Below are positions 56,569-64,000 of a stretch of 64,000 nucleotides of DNA, piece after piece. Position numbers and translations under genes: made by a program. How positions within the stretch are numbered: position 1 is the first letter of the stretch; each line of letters begins with the position of its first letter. The stretch is from NCBI RefSeq assembly GCF_001007875.1, contig NZ_CP011412.1, forward strand, positions 1,178,001-1,242,000, in the 5' to 3' direction. The notes beneath the pieces were generated by a model. The model had not been told where the DNA came from. It ran no database searches and worked only from the letters and a program-made list of their open reading frames with translations. This DNA comes from Sedimenticola thiotaurini. GTDB taxonomy: Bacteria; Pseudomonadota; Gammaproteobacteria; Chromatiales; Chromatiaceae.

Positions 56569-58776
56569 TCACGCCGTCACCTCCTTGAGCAATTCCAGAA
56601 TCTCCCCTTCAAGCCCCTTGATCTCGGCTTCGATCACATCCAGCTCACGCGGCGGCTCGTAACGGTAGAAGTGGCGATTGAGGGGTATCTCGTAGCCCAC
56701 CTTGGTCTTGCTGTGGTCGATCCAGGCATCGGGCACATGGGGCAGCACCTCGCGCTCGAAGTACTCCTCGATGCTCTCCTTCAGCGGTACGGTCTCGGTA
56801 TCGCGCAGGCCGGCATCCGGCTCTGGCTCCCCTTTTCTGTCCCGGCAGATTTCGGCGGTTTCGTCACGCTCTCCCAGTGCAGCTAGCACGGCCTTCAGCT
56901 CCGGTGCGGAGAGCTTGACGCCCCGCGCCCGGTCGATCTCTCGCAGGGCGATGAGAAACTGTTTACGGTCCTTGAACAGGGTCTCGCCATGCTGTTCGGC
57001 AAAGGCCGCCAACAGATCGCGGATGGTCTGTTGCCGTGCCTTACCCACTTCAATCTCCTGCTGGCGAATGGTTTCGTTTTTCTTCTTGCTGCTGGCGATG
57101 TTCTTGAAGGCGGTCTGCTCCTCCAGCCGGGCAATGCGTTCTTCAGTTGCCTGGAAGTTCAGGCGCAGTGGGCGCTCGACGGTGATCTTGTGATAACCGA
57201 AGTCTTCGTTGTCGAAGAGCTTGCTGACGATCAGGTGTTTTTTCTTTTGTCCGTTTGATTCATCGATCTCTGGTTCCTTCTCACCGATCCCCAATACCTT
57301 ATTGTCTTTGTCGAACACAACCCATCGGCTTTCTCCATCGTTGAAGTTCTCATAGACGCGGGTGATGTCGGCGATATGGCCGGGGTCGCGGGGGTGGTTT
57401 GGGTCATCTGGGTCACCGATACGGCGACGCTTGTTGCCGAGGGATTTCTCCATCTGTACCCAGAAGTTGCGGGCATCGATGAGCTGCATCTTGCCCTTGC
57501 GTTCCTTAGCCTTGCGGTTGGTCACCACCCAGATGTAGGTGGCGATGCCGGTGTTGTAGAAAAGCTGCTCCGGCAGGGCGACGATGGCCTCCAGCCAGTC
57601 GTTTTCGATGATCCAGCGGCGGATCTCGCTCTCGCCACTGCCCGCGTCACCGGTAAACAGGGGTGAGCCGTTGAAAACGATACCGATGCGGCTACCCTCC
57701 TTATCCACGGGCCGCATCTTGGAAATCATGTGTTGCAGGAACAGCAGCGCACCGTCGTTGATGCGCGGCGTACCCGCTCCGAAGCGTCCGGCATAGCCGA
57801 GCGTATCGGCCTCCTGTTCGATGTATTTCTTTTGCTGCTTCCACTCCACGCCAAACGGGGGATTGGCCAGCATGTAGTCGAACTGGTCCGGACGGCCTTC
57901 CGCATTGCCAGGTCTGAAGCCATCTTTGGTAAAGGTATCGCCCTGGATGATGTTGTCGGCATCCTCGCCCTTGATCAGCATGTCTGCCTTGCAGACCGCC
58001 CAGGCCTCGTCGTTCCAGTCCTGGCCGTAGAGAAGTGGCCGAGCCTGGCTATTAAGCTGACGGATGTAGGCTTCCGCCACCGAAAGCATGCCCCCCGTTC
58101 CGCAGGCAGGATCATAAATGGTCTTCACCTTGTCGCCTTCGTTGAGATCATCCTCCGGGGCCAACAGCAGATTGACCATCAACTTGATCACCTCGCGGGG
58201 GGTGAAGTGCTCCCCGGCCTCTTCGTTCGACTGTTCCGCGCCAATCCGGATCAGTTCTTCGAACACATAGCCCATATGAATATTGGCTTCATCCGGCTGC
58301 AGGCCAGGAAAAGACAGATCAACTTTGCAGAACGCCTTCACCACCTCGAACAGGATGTTCTTCTCGCCCATGTGGGCGATCTGCTCGCTGAATTTGAACT
58401 TCTCCATGATGGCGCGCACGTTGGGCGAGAAGCCATTGATATAGCTATTCAGGTTGGGCGCGAGGTTGTTGGGATCATCCAGCAGGGAGTGGATACCTTC
58501 CGCTGGCAGGGTCAACTGCATCCGCGACAGGTTGTAGAAGCGATGCCCCGTAACCTGCTGCAGACGCGCTTGCTGCACACGCTCTGGCTTGGTCTTTAGC
58601 GACTTGAACTCTTCCAGAGCCGCCTGCCGTGTGGGCTCCAGCAGGCATTCAAAGCGGCGCAAAACGGTGAGCGGCAGGATGACCTTGCGGTATTCATTGC
58701 GCTTGTAGGGGCCGCGCAGCAGATTGCAGATACCCCAGATAAAGTTGGCCAGTTGGCTGTGGGTTTCGCCGTTCAT
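56569..58776 (-). CDS. hsdM: Type I restriction enzyme M subunit
   Basis: The 735-residue N6-adenine methyltransferase subunit. The HsdM N-terminal helical domain is followed by the SAM motif DPACGTGGM (222-230) and the catalytic NPPF (305-308), then a long coiled C-terminal part (FQATEERIARLEEQTAFKN) that contacts HsdS. It is longer than the E. coli EcoKI HsdM (529), as in Type IC-like variants. It is the first enzyme gene of the operon, 22 bases after the RHH gene. Confidence 0.96.
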   Translation of the reverse strand: MNGETHSQLANFIWGICNLLRGPYKRNEYRKVILPLTVLRRFECLLEPTRQAALEEFKSLKTKPERVQQARLQQVTGHRFYNLSRMQLTLPAEGIHSLLDDPNNLAPNLNSYINGFSPNVRAIMEKFKFSEQIAHMGEKNILFEVVKAFCKVDLSFPGLQPDEANIHMGYVFEELIRIGAEQSNEEAGEHFTPREVIKLMVNLLLAPEDDLNEGDKVKTIYDPACGTGGMLSVAEAYIRQLNSQARPLLYGQDWNDEAWAVCKADMLIKGEDADNIIQGDTFTKDGFRPGNAEGRPDQFDYMLANPPFGVEWKQQKKYIEQEADTLGYAGRFGAGTPRINDGALLFLQHMISKMRPVDKEGSRIGIVFNGSPLFTGDAGSGESEIRRWIIENDWLEAIVALPEQLFYNTGIATYIWVVTNRKAKERKGKMQLIDARNFWVQMEKSLGNKRRRIGDPDDPNHPRDPGHIADITRVYENFNDGESRWVVFDKDNKVLGIGEKEPEIDESNGQKKKHLIVSKLFDNEDFGYHKITVERPLRLNFQATEERIARLEEQTAFKNIASSKKKNETIRQQEIEVGKARQQTIRDLLAAFAEQHGETLFKDRKQFLIALREIDRARGVKLSAPELKAVLAALGERDETAEICRDRKGEPEPDAGLRDTETVPLKESIEEYFEREVLPHVPDAWIDHSKTKVGYEIPLNRHFYRYEPPRELDVIEAEIKGLEGEILELLKEVTA

Positions 58777-58798
58777 TCTTTATTTATGTCCTTGTTAT

Positions 58799-58972
58799 TT
58801 AATTACTTTTTTCTTCATATATCTGAACACCACTTCGCTCGCAATAGTCCCGGATCATTACCTCGATCATATTGGCAAGACTACGCCGCTCCTTATCAGC
58901 CACTGACCGTAGCCCCTCCTTTACTTCCGGGTGCACGCGGACAGTCAAGGTTGTCGATTTAGTTTCAGCCAT
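58799..58972 (-). CDS. Ribbon-helix-helix (CopG-like) regulator
   Basis: A 57-residue protein from the ATG at 58972 (GAGG before it). It has one RHH fold: TTLTVRVHPEVKEGLRSVA (strand and first helix), then SLANMIEVMIRDYCERSG (second helix). Such proteins bind palindromic operators as dimers. It lies directly before hsdM and probably controls the defence operon; the palindrome at 56484-56496 is one possible target. The longer frame to 59098 has no supporting signals. Confidence 0.75.
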   Translation of the reverse strand: MAETKSTTLTVRVHPEVKEGLRSVADKERRSLANMIEVMIRDYCERSGVQIYEEKSN

Positions 58973-59172
58973 AAGTAACCTCACAAAAGAGTAGGTTTTC
59001 GGATGTACTGCGGATATACTAACTTTATTCTGGAGCATAGGGAATAAAATTACGGTATAAAGTGTTAATTCTTTTAGCCAGCGGTAAAACGTAGCCATCT
59101 ATTCTGAGGCACAACGAGGCTTTATGGCTGCGTAGTTTGGTTTCATTCAAGAACTGATACACTTGTGATCCC

Positions 59173-59775
59173 ATGCATTTAAAGTTGCCCGAGCGAATGG
59201 ATAATTTCACAAATAAACAGCCATCCGAAAGCACCAAAACCACCAGCCAGCCGAATAATTCTGAAAAAATTTCACAAAGGAGATTTCCAAGGATTCTAGC
59301 CGACCAGGTATCGAGGGCATTACACAATGTACGGGACCTGGACCCAGACTATGCACTAGAAATGTTATTTAACTGGAGAAGAGCTAGAGCAAATTATATC
59401 GCTAATGTTGGCGTTACCAGCTTGGTAGATCAACCATCAGATAACGTCATTAAATCTGCACCAATCCCATACCAGCACTTGAACAAAATAGTCGCGCTTG
59501 ACGAAGCGTTCGAGGCACTTCACAACTATCTTAAAGGCGGTTTCAGCGAATATGCCTCGAAGGGAGTGAATAGCGCGCTCAGTCGTGAACGTTCGTCTAA
59601 ACCACGAGACGCCTCAAAAAAAGTCTCTTACGAAGAGGTTGCCCGTTACATCTTTCGACGGGGCTATCACTCATCAGATTCTAAAAAATGCATAATGCTC
59701 GATGCCTTAGAACGCTTCGATATCAGTGAATCCACCTTCTATAGAGCTGTGAAGGACTTCAAACCAGATTTTTGA
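59173..59775 (+). CDS. Unrecognised AT-rich protein with HTH-like C-terminus
   Basis: A 200-residue protein whose family I do not recognise. The N-terminus is hydrophilic (Asn, Ser, Thr, Gln-rich), the centre has a helical RALHNVRDLDPDYALEMLFNW, and the C-terminal 45 residues (EEVARYIFRRGYH...ISESTFYRAVKDF) look like a DNA-binding helix-turn-helix. The start could be 59173 or the ATG at 59197. Base composition is much more AT-rich than that of its neighbours, suggesting separate transfer. It is divergent from the RHH/hsd operon across 200 bases. Confidence 0.6.
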   Translation: MHLKLPERMDNFTNKQPSESTKTTSQPNNSEKISQRRFPRILADQVSRALHNVRDLDPDYALEMLFNWRRARANYIANVGVTSLVDQPSDNVIKSAPIPYQHLNKIVALDEAFEALHNYLKGGFSEYASKGVNSALSRERSSKPRDASKKVSYEEVARYIFRRGYHSSDSKKCIMLDALERFDISESTFYRAVKDFKPDF

Positions 59776-59860
59776 GGAAACGTCACAAGATTTTTATTCT
59801 ATTAACTCAACAAATCACCAACAAAAAAACACTCGAATATACCCCGCTGTAAAACAAACT

Positions 59861-59886
59861 ACTGTCAATTAGCCGTTAATGACAGT
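59861..59886. promoter_or_regulatory. Dyad upstream of alpA
   Basis: ACTGTCA (59861-59867), one bulged A, TTA pair with TAA and TGACAGT (59877-59886) across a five-base loop: ten pairs with one bulge, 56 bases before the alpA ATG. It is a candidate operator for AlpA or for the HTH-like protein encoded just upstream. Confidence 0.4.
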
Positions 59887-59942
59887 TGGGCCCGTTAGTT
59901 TCAAGTCCGATGCACTTCAAACTACACCCAAGAGGCCCCGTT

Positions 59943-60140
59943 ATGACTTATTCGATACTACGTCTTCCCAAGGTCAAGGCCCGCACCGGCCTTTCCCGAT
60001 CAACCATCTATCTACGCATATCGGAAGGCAGCTTCCCCAAGCCCATCTCCCTAGGTAGTCGTGCCGTCGGCTGGATCGAGGCTGAAGTGGATGACTGGGT
60101 GAACCAGCAGATTGAAGCTAGCCGCAAGGTTGCGGATTAA
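59943..60140 (+). CDS. alpA: AlpA-family excisionase/transcription activator
   Basis: A 65-residue MerR-like winged-helix protein: ILRLPKVKARTGLSRSTIY (recognition helix), LRISEGSFPKPISLGSRAVGW and VDDWVNQQIEASR. AlpA of P4-type elements activates the integrase gene and promotes excision. The ATG at 59943 is preferred, with AGAGG before it; the longer frame to 59886 adds unrelated residues. The gene is distant from the integrase, as in many ssrA-linked islands. Confidence 0.85.
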   Translation: MTYSILRLPKVKARTGLSRSTIYLRISEGSFPKPISLGSRAVGWIEAEVDDWVNQQIEASRKVAD

Positions 60141-60155
60141 TTGGGAATCAAGGCA

Positions 60156-60344
60156 ATGACCACAAACAGAAAAGGCCGTGCTGGCTGCAACCAGACGACC
60201 CCTAAGAGTTCTAAACACACCTGTCATTCTACCGGCCTTGCCGCCTGCAGCAAAGCAGCAATCGTTACCCTGGCACTGTGGGGCCTGCTCCCAGTAGCGG
60301 TGGCGGACTGGCTCATTCACTGGGGAGGGGCGCGTGATGATTGA
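60156..60344 (+). CDS. Small single-membrane-span island protein
   Basis: A 62-residue protein with a basic, Cys-containing N-terminus (GCNQTTPKSSKHTCHSTG) and one hydrophobic segment (AAIVTLALWGLLPVAVADWL). Small proteins of this form are common just before the Toprim primase in gammaproteobacterial islands; the function is unknown. It overlaps the start of the next gene by eight bases. The ATG at 60156 with AAGG before it is preferred. Confidence 0.55.
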   Translation: MTTNRKGRAGCNQTTPKSSKHTCHSTGLAACSKAAIVTLALWGLLPVAVADWLIHWGGARDD

Positions 60345-61224
60345 TGCCATCTCCAGCTTTCGTGATGCAATCCGCGCTGCTGGCCTGGAGCCGCCGGATG
60401 TAATAAAGCTCGGCAAGTTGCACCGCTTCCCCGGTACGGGTAAACGCTACGGCAACACCGCCGGTTGGTGCAAGCTCTTTGATGATGGCATAGGCGGTTG
60501 TTTCGGCGACTGGTCGTCGGGCTTTACCGAGAACTGGCAGGCGAAACGCGACAAGCCCTATTCGCAGGCCGAACGGGCTGCCTTCGCCCGTCGGGTAGAA
60601 GAGGCCAAAAAGCAGGCCGAGATACAACGTTGCGTCCAGCAGGCCGATGCCGCAAACCGGGCCGCCGCGATCTGGAATGCGGCAACATCCGCCCCCGGCG
60701 ACCACCCCTATCTGATCCGCAAGCGCATCCAGCCGCACGGCGCAAGGCTTCACAAGGGCGCGCTGATGCTTTCAATATTGGACTTCAGCGACAAACTGAC
60801 CAGCCTGCAATTCATCGCCCCCGATGGTGGCAAGCTGTTGCTCGCAGGTGGACGCAAGCAGGGCTGTTTCATCCCCGTGGCGGGAGACATGGAAAATCCC
60901 ACCCGCGTCATCATCTGCGAGGGCTGGGCCACCGGCTGCACCCTGGCCGAGGATGAACCTGCCGCCCTGGTGCTGGCTGCTATCGATGCTGGAAATTTGG
61001 CACCGGTGGCCGTCGCTGCCCGCTGCCGTTGGCCATCCGCCGAGTTGGTGATTGCGGGTGACGATGACCGGCTGACCGCTGGCAATCCCGGAGCCACCAA
61101 GGCAAAGTTCGCCGCCATCGCATCGGGGGCGCTCCTGGCGCTGCCCCAGTGGCCGAAGGGTGCTCCGGAGCAGTTGACTGACTTCAACGACCTGGCCGTA
61201 TGGCTAGCAGGAGGTGAAGTATGA
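60337..61224 (+). CDS. Toprim-domain primase-like protein
   Basis: A 295-residue protein. The N-terminal ~90 residues resemble the zinc-free primase lead-in of phage/island primases (GWCKLFDDGIGGCFGDWSSG). The Toprim domain follows: VIICEGWATGCTLAED (catalytic Glu), LVLAAIDAGNL and VIAGDDDR (DxD). It probably primes replication of the element after excision. The start is the ATG at 60337, with AGGGG six bases before it. Its stop overlaps the next start as ATGA. Confidence 0.85.
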   Translation: MIDAISSFRDAIRAAGLEPPDVIKLGKLHRFPGTGKRYGNTAGWCKLFDDGIGGCFGDWSSGFTENWQAKRDKPYSQAERAAFARRVEEAKKQAEIQRCVQQADAANRAAAIWNAATSAPGDHPYLIRKRIQPHGARLHKGALMLSILDFSDKLTSLQFIAPDGGKLLLAGGRKQGCFIPVAGDMENPTRVIICEGWATGCTLAEDEPAALVLAAIDAGNLAPVAVAARCRWPSAELVIAGDDDRLTAGNPGATKAKFAAIASGALLALPQWPKGAPEQLTDFNDLAVWLAGGEV

Positions 61225-62744
61225 ATGCCGATCTGCTGAAGTCCGCCGCGCCACCGCCAGAGGATTGGCCGGAGCTGGTGTCCTTAGATGCGCCCAACCT
61301 GCCGCATCTCGATCTCGTACACCTGCCCAGCTGGGCTGGAGACTATGCCCGCGCCATCGCTGCCACTACTGAGACCCCACCGGAGCTGGCCGCCGGGATG
61401 ATCCTGATCGCCTGCGCTACCGCTGCTGCTCGTCGTCTGCGGGTCGCGGTGACGCCTGGCTACTTCGAACATTGTAACCTGTGGGTAGTAGCTGCCCTGC
61501 CCCCTGGCAACCGAAAGAGTGCAGTGCAGGCCGCCGCCACCGCGCCACTCGTGGCCTGGGAGCGTGATCAAGCCACGATCATAGAGCCGGAGATCAAACG
61601 CATCTCCAGCGAGCGCAAGACCTTGGAGGCTCGCGCCAAGGAGAAGCGCAGCAAGGCCGCCAAGGAGAAGAACAACAGTAAGGCGGAAGAGCTGGCGCGG
61701 GAGGCCGCCGACATTGAGGCCGAACTACCTGAGGTTCCCATGCAACCGCAGATATGGACTTCAGATGCCACCCCGGAGCGTCTGGGGGCAATGCTGGCCG
61801 AACAGGGCGAGTGCATGGCCTGGCTGTCGTCCGAGGGCGGCGTTTTTGACCTGCTGCAAGGCCGCTACTCCAATGGCATCCCTAATCTGGACTTGGTACT
61901 GAAGGCCCATAGCGGCGATGCTGAACGAGTGGACCGGGGCAGCCGCCCACCGGTCTTCCTTCAAAGCCCACGACTGAGTATCGGTCTGAGCCCCCAACCG
62001 GATGTTTTGCGGGGCCTGGCCACCAAGCCGGGATTCCGGGGCCGGGTGCTGCTGGGGCGGTTTCTCTATCTGCTGCCACCGTCTCCACTGGGATACCGAG
62101 CGTTGCAATCCCATCCCGTACCAGAAGGCGTGCGGGACGCCTACACCACCGGACTCCGCGCCATGCTGGACTGGGAACTCGCCACCGATGAACACGGCGA
62201 CAAATATCCCCACTTGCTGCGTCTGAGCAATGACGCCTACGCAGAGTGGTTCAACTTTGCCCAGGCTATCGAGGTACAGATGCAACCGGGTCGGGAGCTG
62301 GAGCACTTCACCGACTGGGCGGACAAGGCGCCGGGCGCGGCAGCACGCCTGGCCGGGGTGCTACACGGCATCAAGCACGCCCATGGTGCGCCATGGGAGG
62401 CAGACATCACCGCCGATACCATGACCGCTGCCCTGGAGATCATGGCCGTCATCACCCGCCACAGCCTGGCGGCACTGAACATGATGGGGGCCGATCCCAC
62501 CATTGCCGCCGCCCGGCTGGTGTGGAGCTGGATCGAGCGGGGCCGACTGGACCGATTCACCGTGCGCCAAGCCTTCAACGCCCTGCGCGGTACCTTCCCA
62601 CGCGTCGCCATGTTGCGCGATGCCTTGGAGGCGTTGGGAGAACGGGGCTATCTGGAGGTAATTGAACCGCCCCGTGACGGACCCGGCCGTCCTCCTTCGC
62701 CCATGGTGCGGGTGCGACCGGAGATAGCGAGGGGTTGGCAATGA
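61221..62744 (+). CDS. DUF3987-family replication protein
   Basis: A 507-residue protein of the DUF3987/YfjI type. APNLPHLDLVHLPSWAGDYARAIA (in parts) opens it, and ALPPGNRKSAVQ occupies the place of a Walker A. A charged coiled coil (KRISSERKTLEARAKEKRSK) spans about 130-170, and TSDATPERLGAML, EGGVFDLLQGRYS and the C-terminal HTH-like region follow. It is a helicase-like partner of the Toprim primase, to which it is coupled by ATGA. The C-terminal LRDALEALGERGYLEVIEPP resembles a winged helix. Confidence 0.8.
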   Translation: MNADLLKSAAPPPEDWPELVSLDAPNLPHLDLVHLPSWAGDYARAIAATTETPPELAAGMILIACATAAARRLRVAVTPGYFEHCNLWVVAALPPGNRKSAVQAAATAPLVAWERDQATIIEPEIKRISSERKTLEARAKEKRSKAAKEKNNSKAEELAREAADIEAELPEVPMQPQIWTSDATPERLGAMLAEQGECMAWLSSEGGVFDLLQGRYSNGIPNLDLVLKAHSGDAERVDRGSRPPVFLQSPRLSIGLSPQPDVLRGLATKPGFRGRVLLGRFLYLLPPSPLGYRALQSHPVPEGVRDAYTTGLRAMLDWELATDEHGDKYPHLLRLSNDAYAEWFNFAQAIEVQMQPGRELEHFTDWADKAPGAAARLAGVLHGIKHAHGAPWEADITADTMTAALEIMAVITRHSLAALNMMGADPTIAAARLVWSWIERGRLDRFTVRQAFNALRGTFPRVAMLRDALEALGERGYLEVIEPPRDGPGRPPSPMVRVRPEIARGWQ

Positions 62745-63358
62745 GCTGGCGCGAAATCCTCGGGGTAACTTCTTCGACCGAAGCACCCTATACGCACAAT
62801 TCGCAGAATGCGCAAAAAACCGCTGAACTGGGGAATTGTGCGGATATTGCGAATTCTGCGTATAGGAATTCAGAACAGCAAAGCTCCAAGCTGCTGGAGT
62901 CCCTGTCCGATGCTTGCCGGGGACTCGACATCACACCCACTGAGGTGAAGGAAGCACTGGCACCGGAAGACATCGAGGACTGGCACGCCGGTACAATCAG
63001 CGTCGAAACCATGGCCACCTTCGCCCACTCACTGGTGCAACGCAGGGAGATGAAGCAGGGCAAACGCCCCGACCACTACACCGAGCAAGCCAACTGCCAG
63101 CACTGCGGCCCGATCTGGTCATGGTTCTCCGGCGAAGTACTGGGCTGCCCCTGGTGCTGGAACCGTACGGCCGACAAGCCGATACCGCGTCCCTGCTCCG
63201 TCCGCTGCAGCGATTGCATCCACTTCGAGCGGATCGACCATCCGCACCTTGGCCACTGCGCCAAAGGAGAGCCGGAAGCTATCTCCGGATTGTGGGACAC
63301 GGACCGGCACTATTGCGAACGTTTTTTACCAAGTCCACAGCAGGCCAACAACAACTAA
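62741..63358 (+). CDS. Zinc-ribbon-like island protein with internal iteron repeats
   Basis: A 205-residue protein whose start overlaps the DUF3987 stop (ATGA). The N-terminal ~45 residues are encoded by an inverted iteron array (see the repeat entry) and are Asn/Gln/Ala-rich. Two Cys clusters follow, CQHCGPIW...CPWCWN and CSVRCSDCIHFE...C, both likely zinc-binding. The family is common in ssrA-linked islands, but I know of no function. Confidence 0.65.
   Translation: MSWREILGVTSSTEAPYTHNSQNAQKTAELGNCADIANSAYRNSEQQSSKLLESLSDACRGLDITPTEVKEALAPEDIEDWHAGTISVETMATFAHSLVQRREMKQGKRPDHYTEQANCQHCGPIWSWFSGEVLGCPWCWNRTADKPIPRPCSVRCSDCIHFERIDHPHLGHCAKGEPEAISGLWDTDRHYCERFLPSPQQANNN
62787..62866. repeat. 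Inverted 9-bp iteron array inside coding sequence
   Basis: The left arm reads CTATACGCA, CAATTCGCA, GAATGCGCA at 9-bp steps (62788-62814), with a leading C. The right arm (62840-62865) reads TGCGGATAT, TGCGAATTC, TGCGTATAG after a short loop. The 31-base arms (62787-62817 and 62836-62866) pair with about six mismatches, forming a large hairpin within a reading frame. Position after the Toprim and DUF3987 genes suggests a replication origin or a protein-binding array. Confidence 0.7.
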
Positions 63359-63431
63359 CCACGGCCCGCAAGGGCCGAAACAAAAAGGTGGATTTCCCAA
63401 ATGATTTCGGTAAAAAATTCTGGAGGTGAAC

Positions 63432-64000
63432 ATGGGCGGTATGGGTAGCGGACGGCGCTGGTACACTGAGCAAAAAGCCACAATTGAGGATTATCGATGG
63501 CTGGATGTTCGATATTTAAAGCGGCATGATCTGCTACTCCCCGGGCGATCGTGCACTATAAATTGGAGCCGAAATGGAATAGTAAATGGCACAATCAAAT
63601 TATCTGCTGAGCCAGACCGCGTTATTCTGGATTATCGATATTGCCGAGAGAATGAAAAATGGATATCAATGCACTATCCAATCGGCTTAACTTGGACCAA
63701 GTGCAATATAGGTGGGAAACGCCCTTGGTTTTTATGCCCTGCACAAGGCTGCAACCGCCGTGCCGCTATTCTCTATCTTGGCTCCAACATTTTTGCATGT
63801 CGTCACTGCTATAATCTTTCATACACCAGCCAGGGGGAAACCTGGGATGAGCGTGCAGCACGGCGGGCGGATCGAATCCGCGACAAGCTGGGGTGGGAGC
63901 CGGGTTTCCTCAACGGTAACGGTTGGAAGCCCAAGGGGATGCACTGGAACACTTTCGAGCGGCTGACCACCCAGCACGATGCCTTCGTGCAGCTTTCATT
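63432..64000 (+). CDS. Partial island protein with a Cys-pair motif (MGGMGSGR type)
   Basis: 189 residues are visible and the frame continues beyond the window. The opening MGGMGSGRRWY is a form found in many integrated elements. A zinc-type set CPAQGCNRR...FACRHCYNLSY lies at about 107-135, followed by a basic helix (DERAARRADRIRDKLG). The start is the ATG at 63432 with GGAGGTGAA before it. The gene is AT-richer at 63480-63800. It is probably a DNA-binding or conjugation-related protein; no function is known. Confidence 0.6.
   Translation, partial: MGGMGSGRRWYTEQKATIEDYRWLDVRYLKRHDLLLPGRSCTINWSRNGIVNGTIKLSAEPDRVILDYRYCRENEKWISMHYPIGLTWTKCNIGGKRPWFLCPAQGCNRRAAILYLGSNIFACRHCYNLSYTSQGETWDERAARRADRIRDKLGWEPGFLNGNGWKPKGMHWNTFERLTTQHDAFVQLS

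Noticed and set aside
57730-58599. 289-codon frame on the plus strand
   Set aside because: It is opposite the SAM-binding and NPPF region of hsdM.
46724-64000. Second copy of the ssrA 3' end (right attachment site)
   Set aside because: I looked for the T-arm/acceptor sequence again on both strands and did not find it; the right junction is presumably outside the window.

Overview
The window looks like the chromosome of a GC-rich gammaproteobacterium. Orn, RecBCD, LapAB, BamE, RnfH/RatA and an ANDDNYALAA-type tmRNA tag all fit that class. A single-chain sulfate adenylyltransferase (Sat) of the kind used in sulfur oxidation, beside an O-acetylhomoserine sulfhydrylase, suggests a sulfur-oxidising lineage (Chromatiales or Sedimenticola-like). 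That placement is inference.

Bases 1-46300 are core chromosome. They hold orn (partial), an M48 membrane protease with a small cytochrome c, rsgA, gor and a DUF2333 protein. A PhoPQ-like two-component operon follows (glycine-zipper lipoprotein, PepSY, regulator, kinase), then a DUF1631/PilZ pair, a lytic transglycosylase, a GNAT/PLD-like/secretin-N run, an MscS channel, metY and sat, an orphan ParA, recDBC, pyrF-lapB-lapA, fliK, dapB and the heat-shock cluster hrcA-grpE-dnaK-dnaJ. Then come nadK-recN, fur, bamE, rnfH-ratA, a sodium symporter and smpB. The heat-shock cluster carries an almost complete set of control sites: a sigma70 promoter plus a perfect CIRCE before hrcA, sigma32-type promoters before grpE and before dnaK, and a 17-bp hairpin between dnaK and dnaJ.

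Bases 46347-64000 are ssrA (tmRNA) followed by an integrated element that uses the ssrA 3' end as its attachment site. The order is a P4-type integrase, a structured non-coding stretch, a PemK/MazF toxin, and then a long leftward defence operon. Read in transcription order the operon is an RHH regulator, hsdM, a short candidate ncRNA with its own promoter and terminator, an Abi_2/AbiF-type HEPN protein, hsdS, an FRG-domain protein, hsdR and a PLD-like protein with a degraded active site. On the other strand are an AT-rich HTH-like unknown, AlpA and a replication module (small membrane protein, Toprim primase, DUF3987 protein, zinc-ribbon proteins). The element runs off the right end of the window.

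The best candidates for something not fully described are the promoter-ncRNA-terminator unit directly before the Abi_2 gene inside a type I restriction operon, the FRG and dead-PLD genes in the same operon, the hairpin-rich RNA candidate between integrase and pemK, and a 9-bp-period inverted iteron array inside the coding sequence after the DUF3987 gene.
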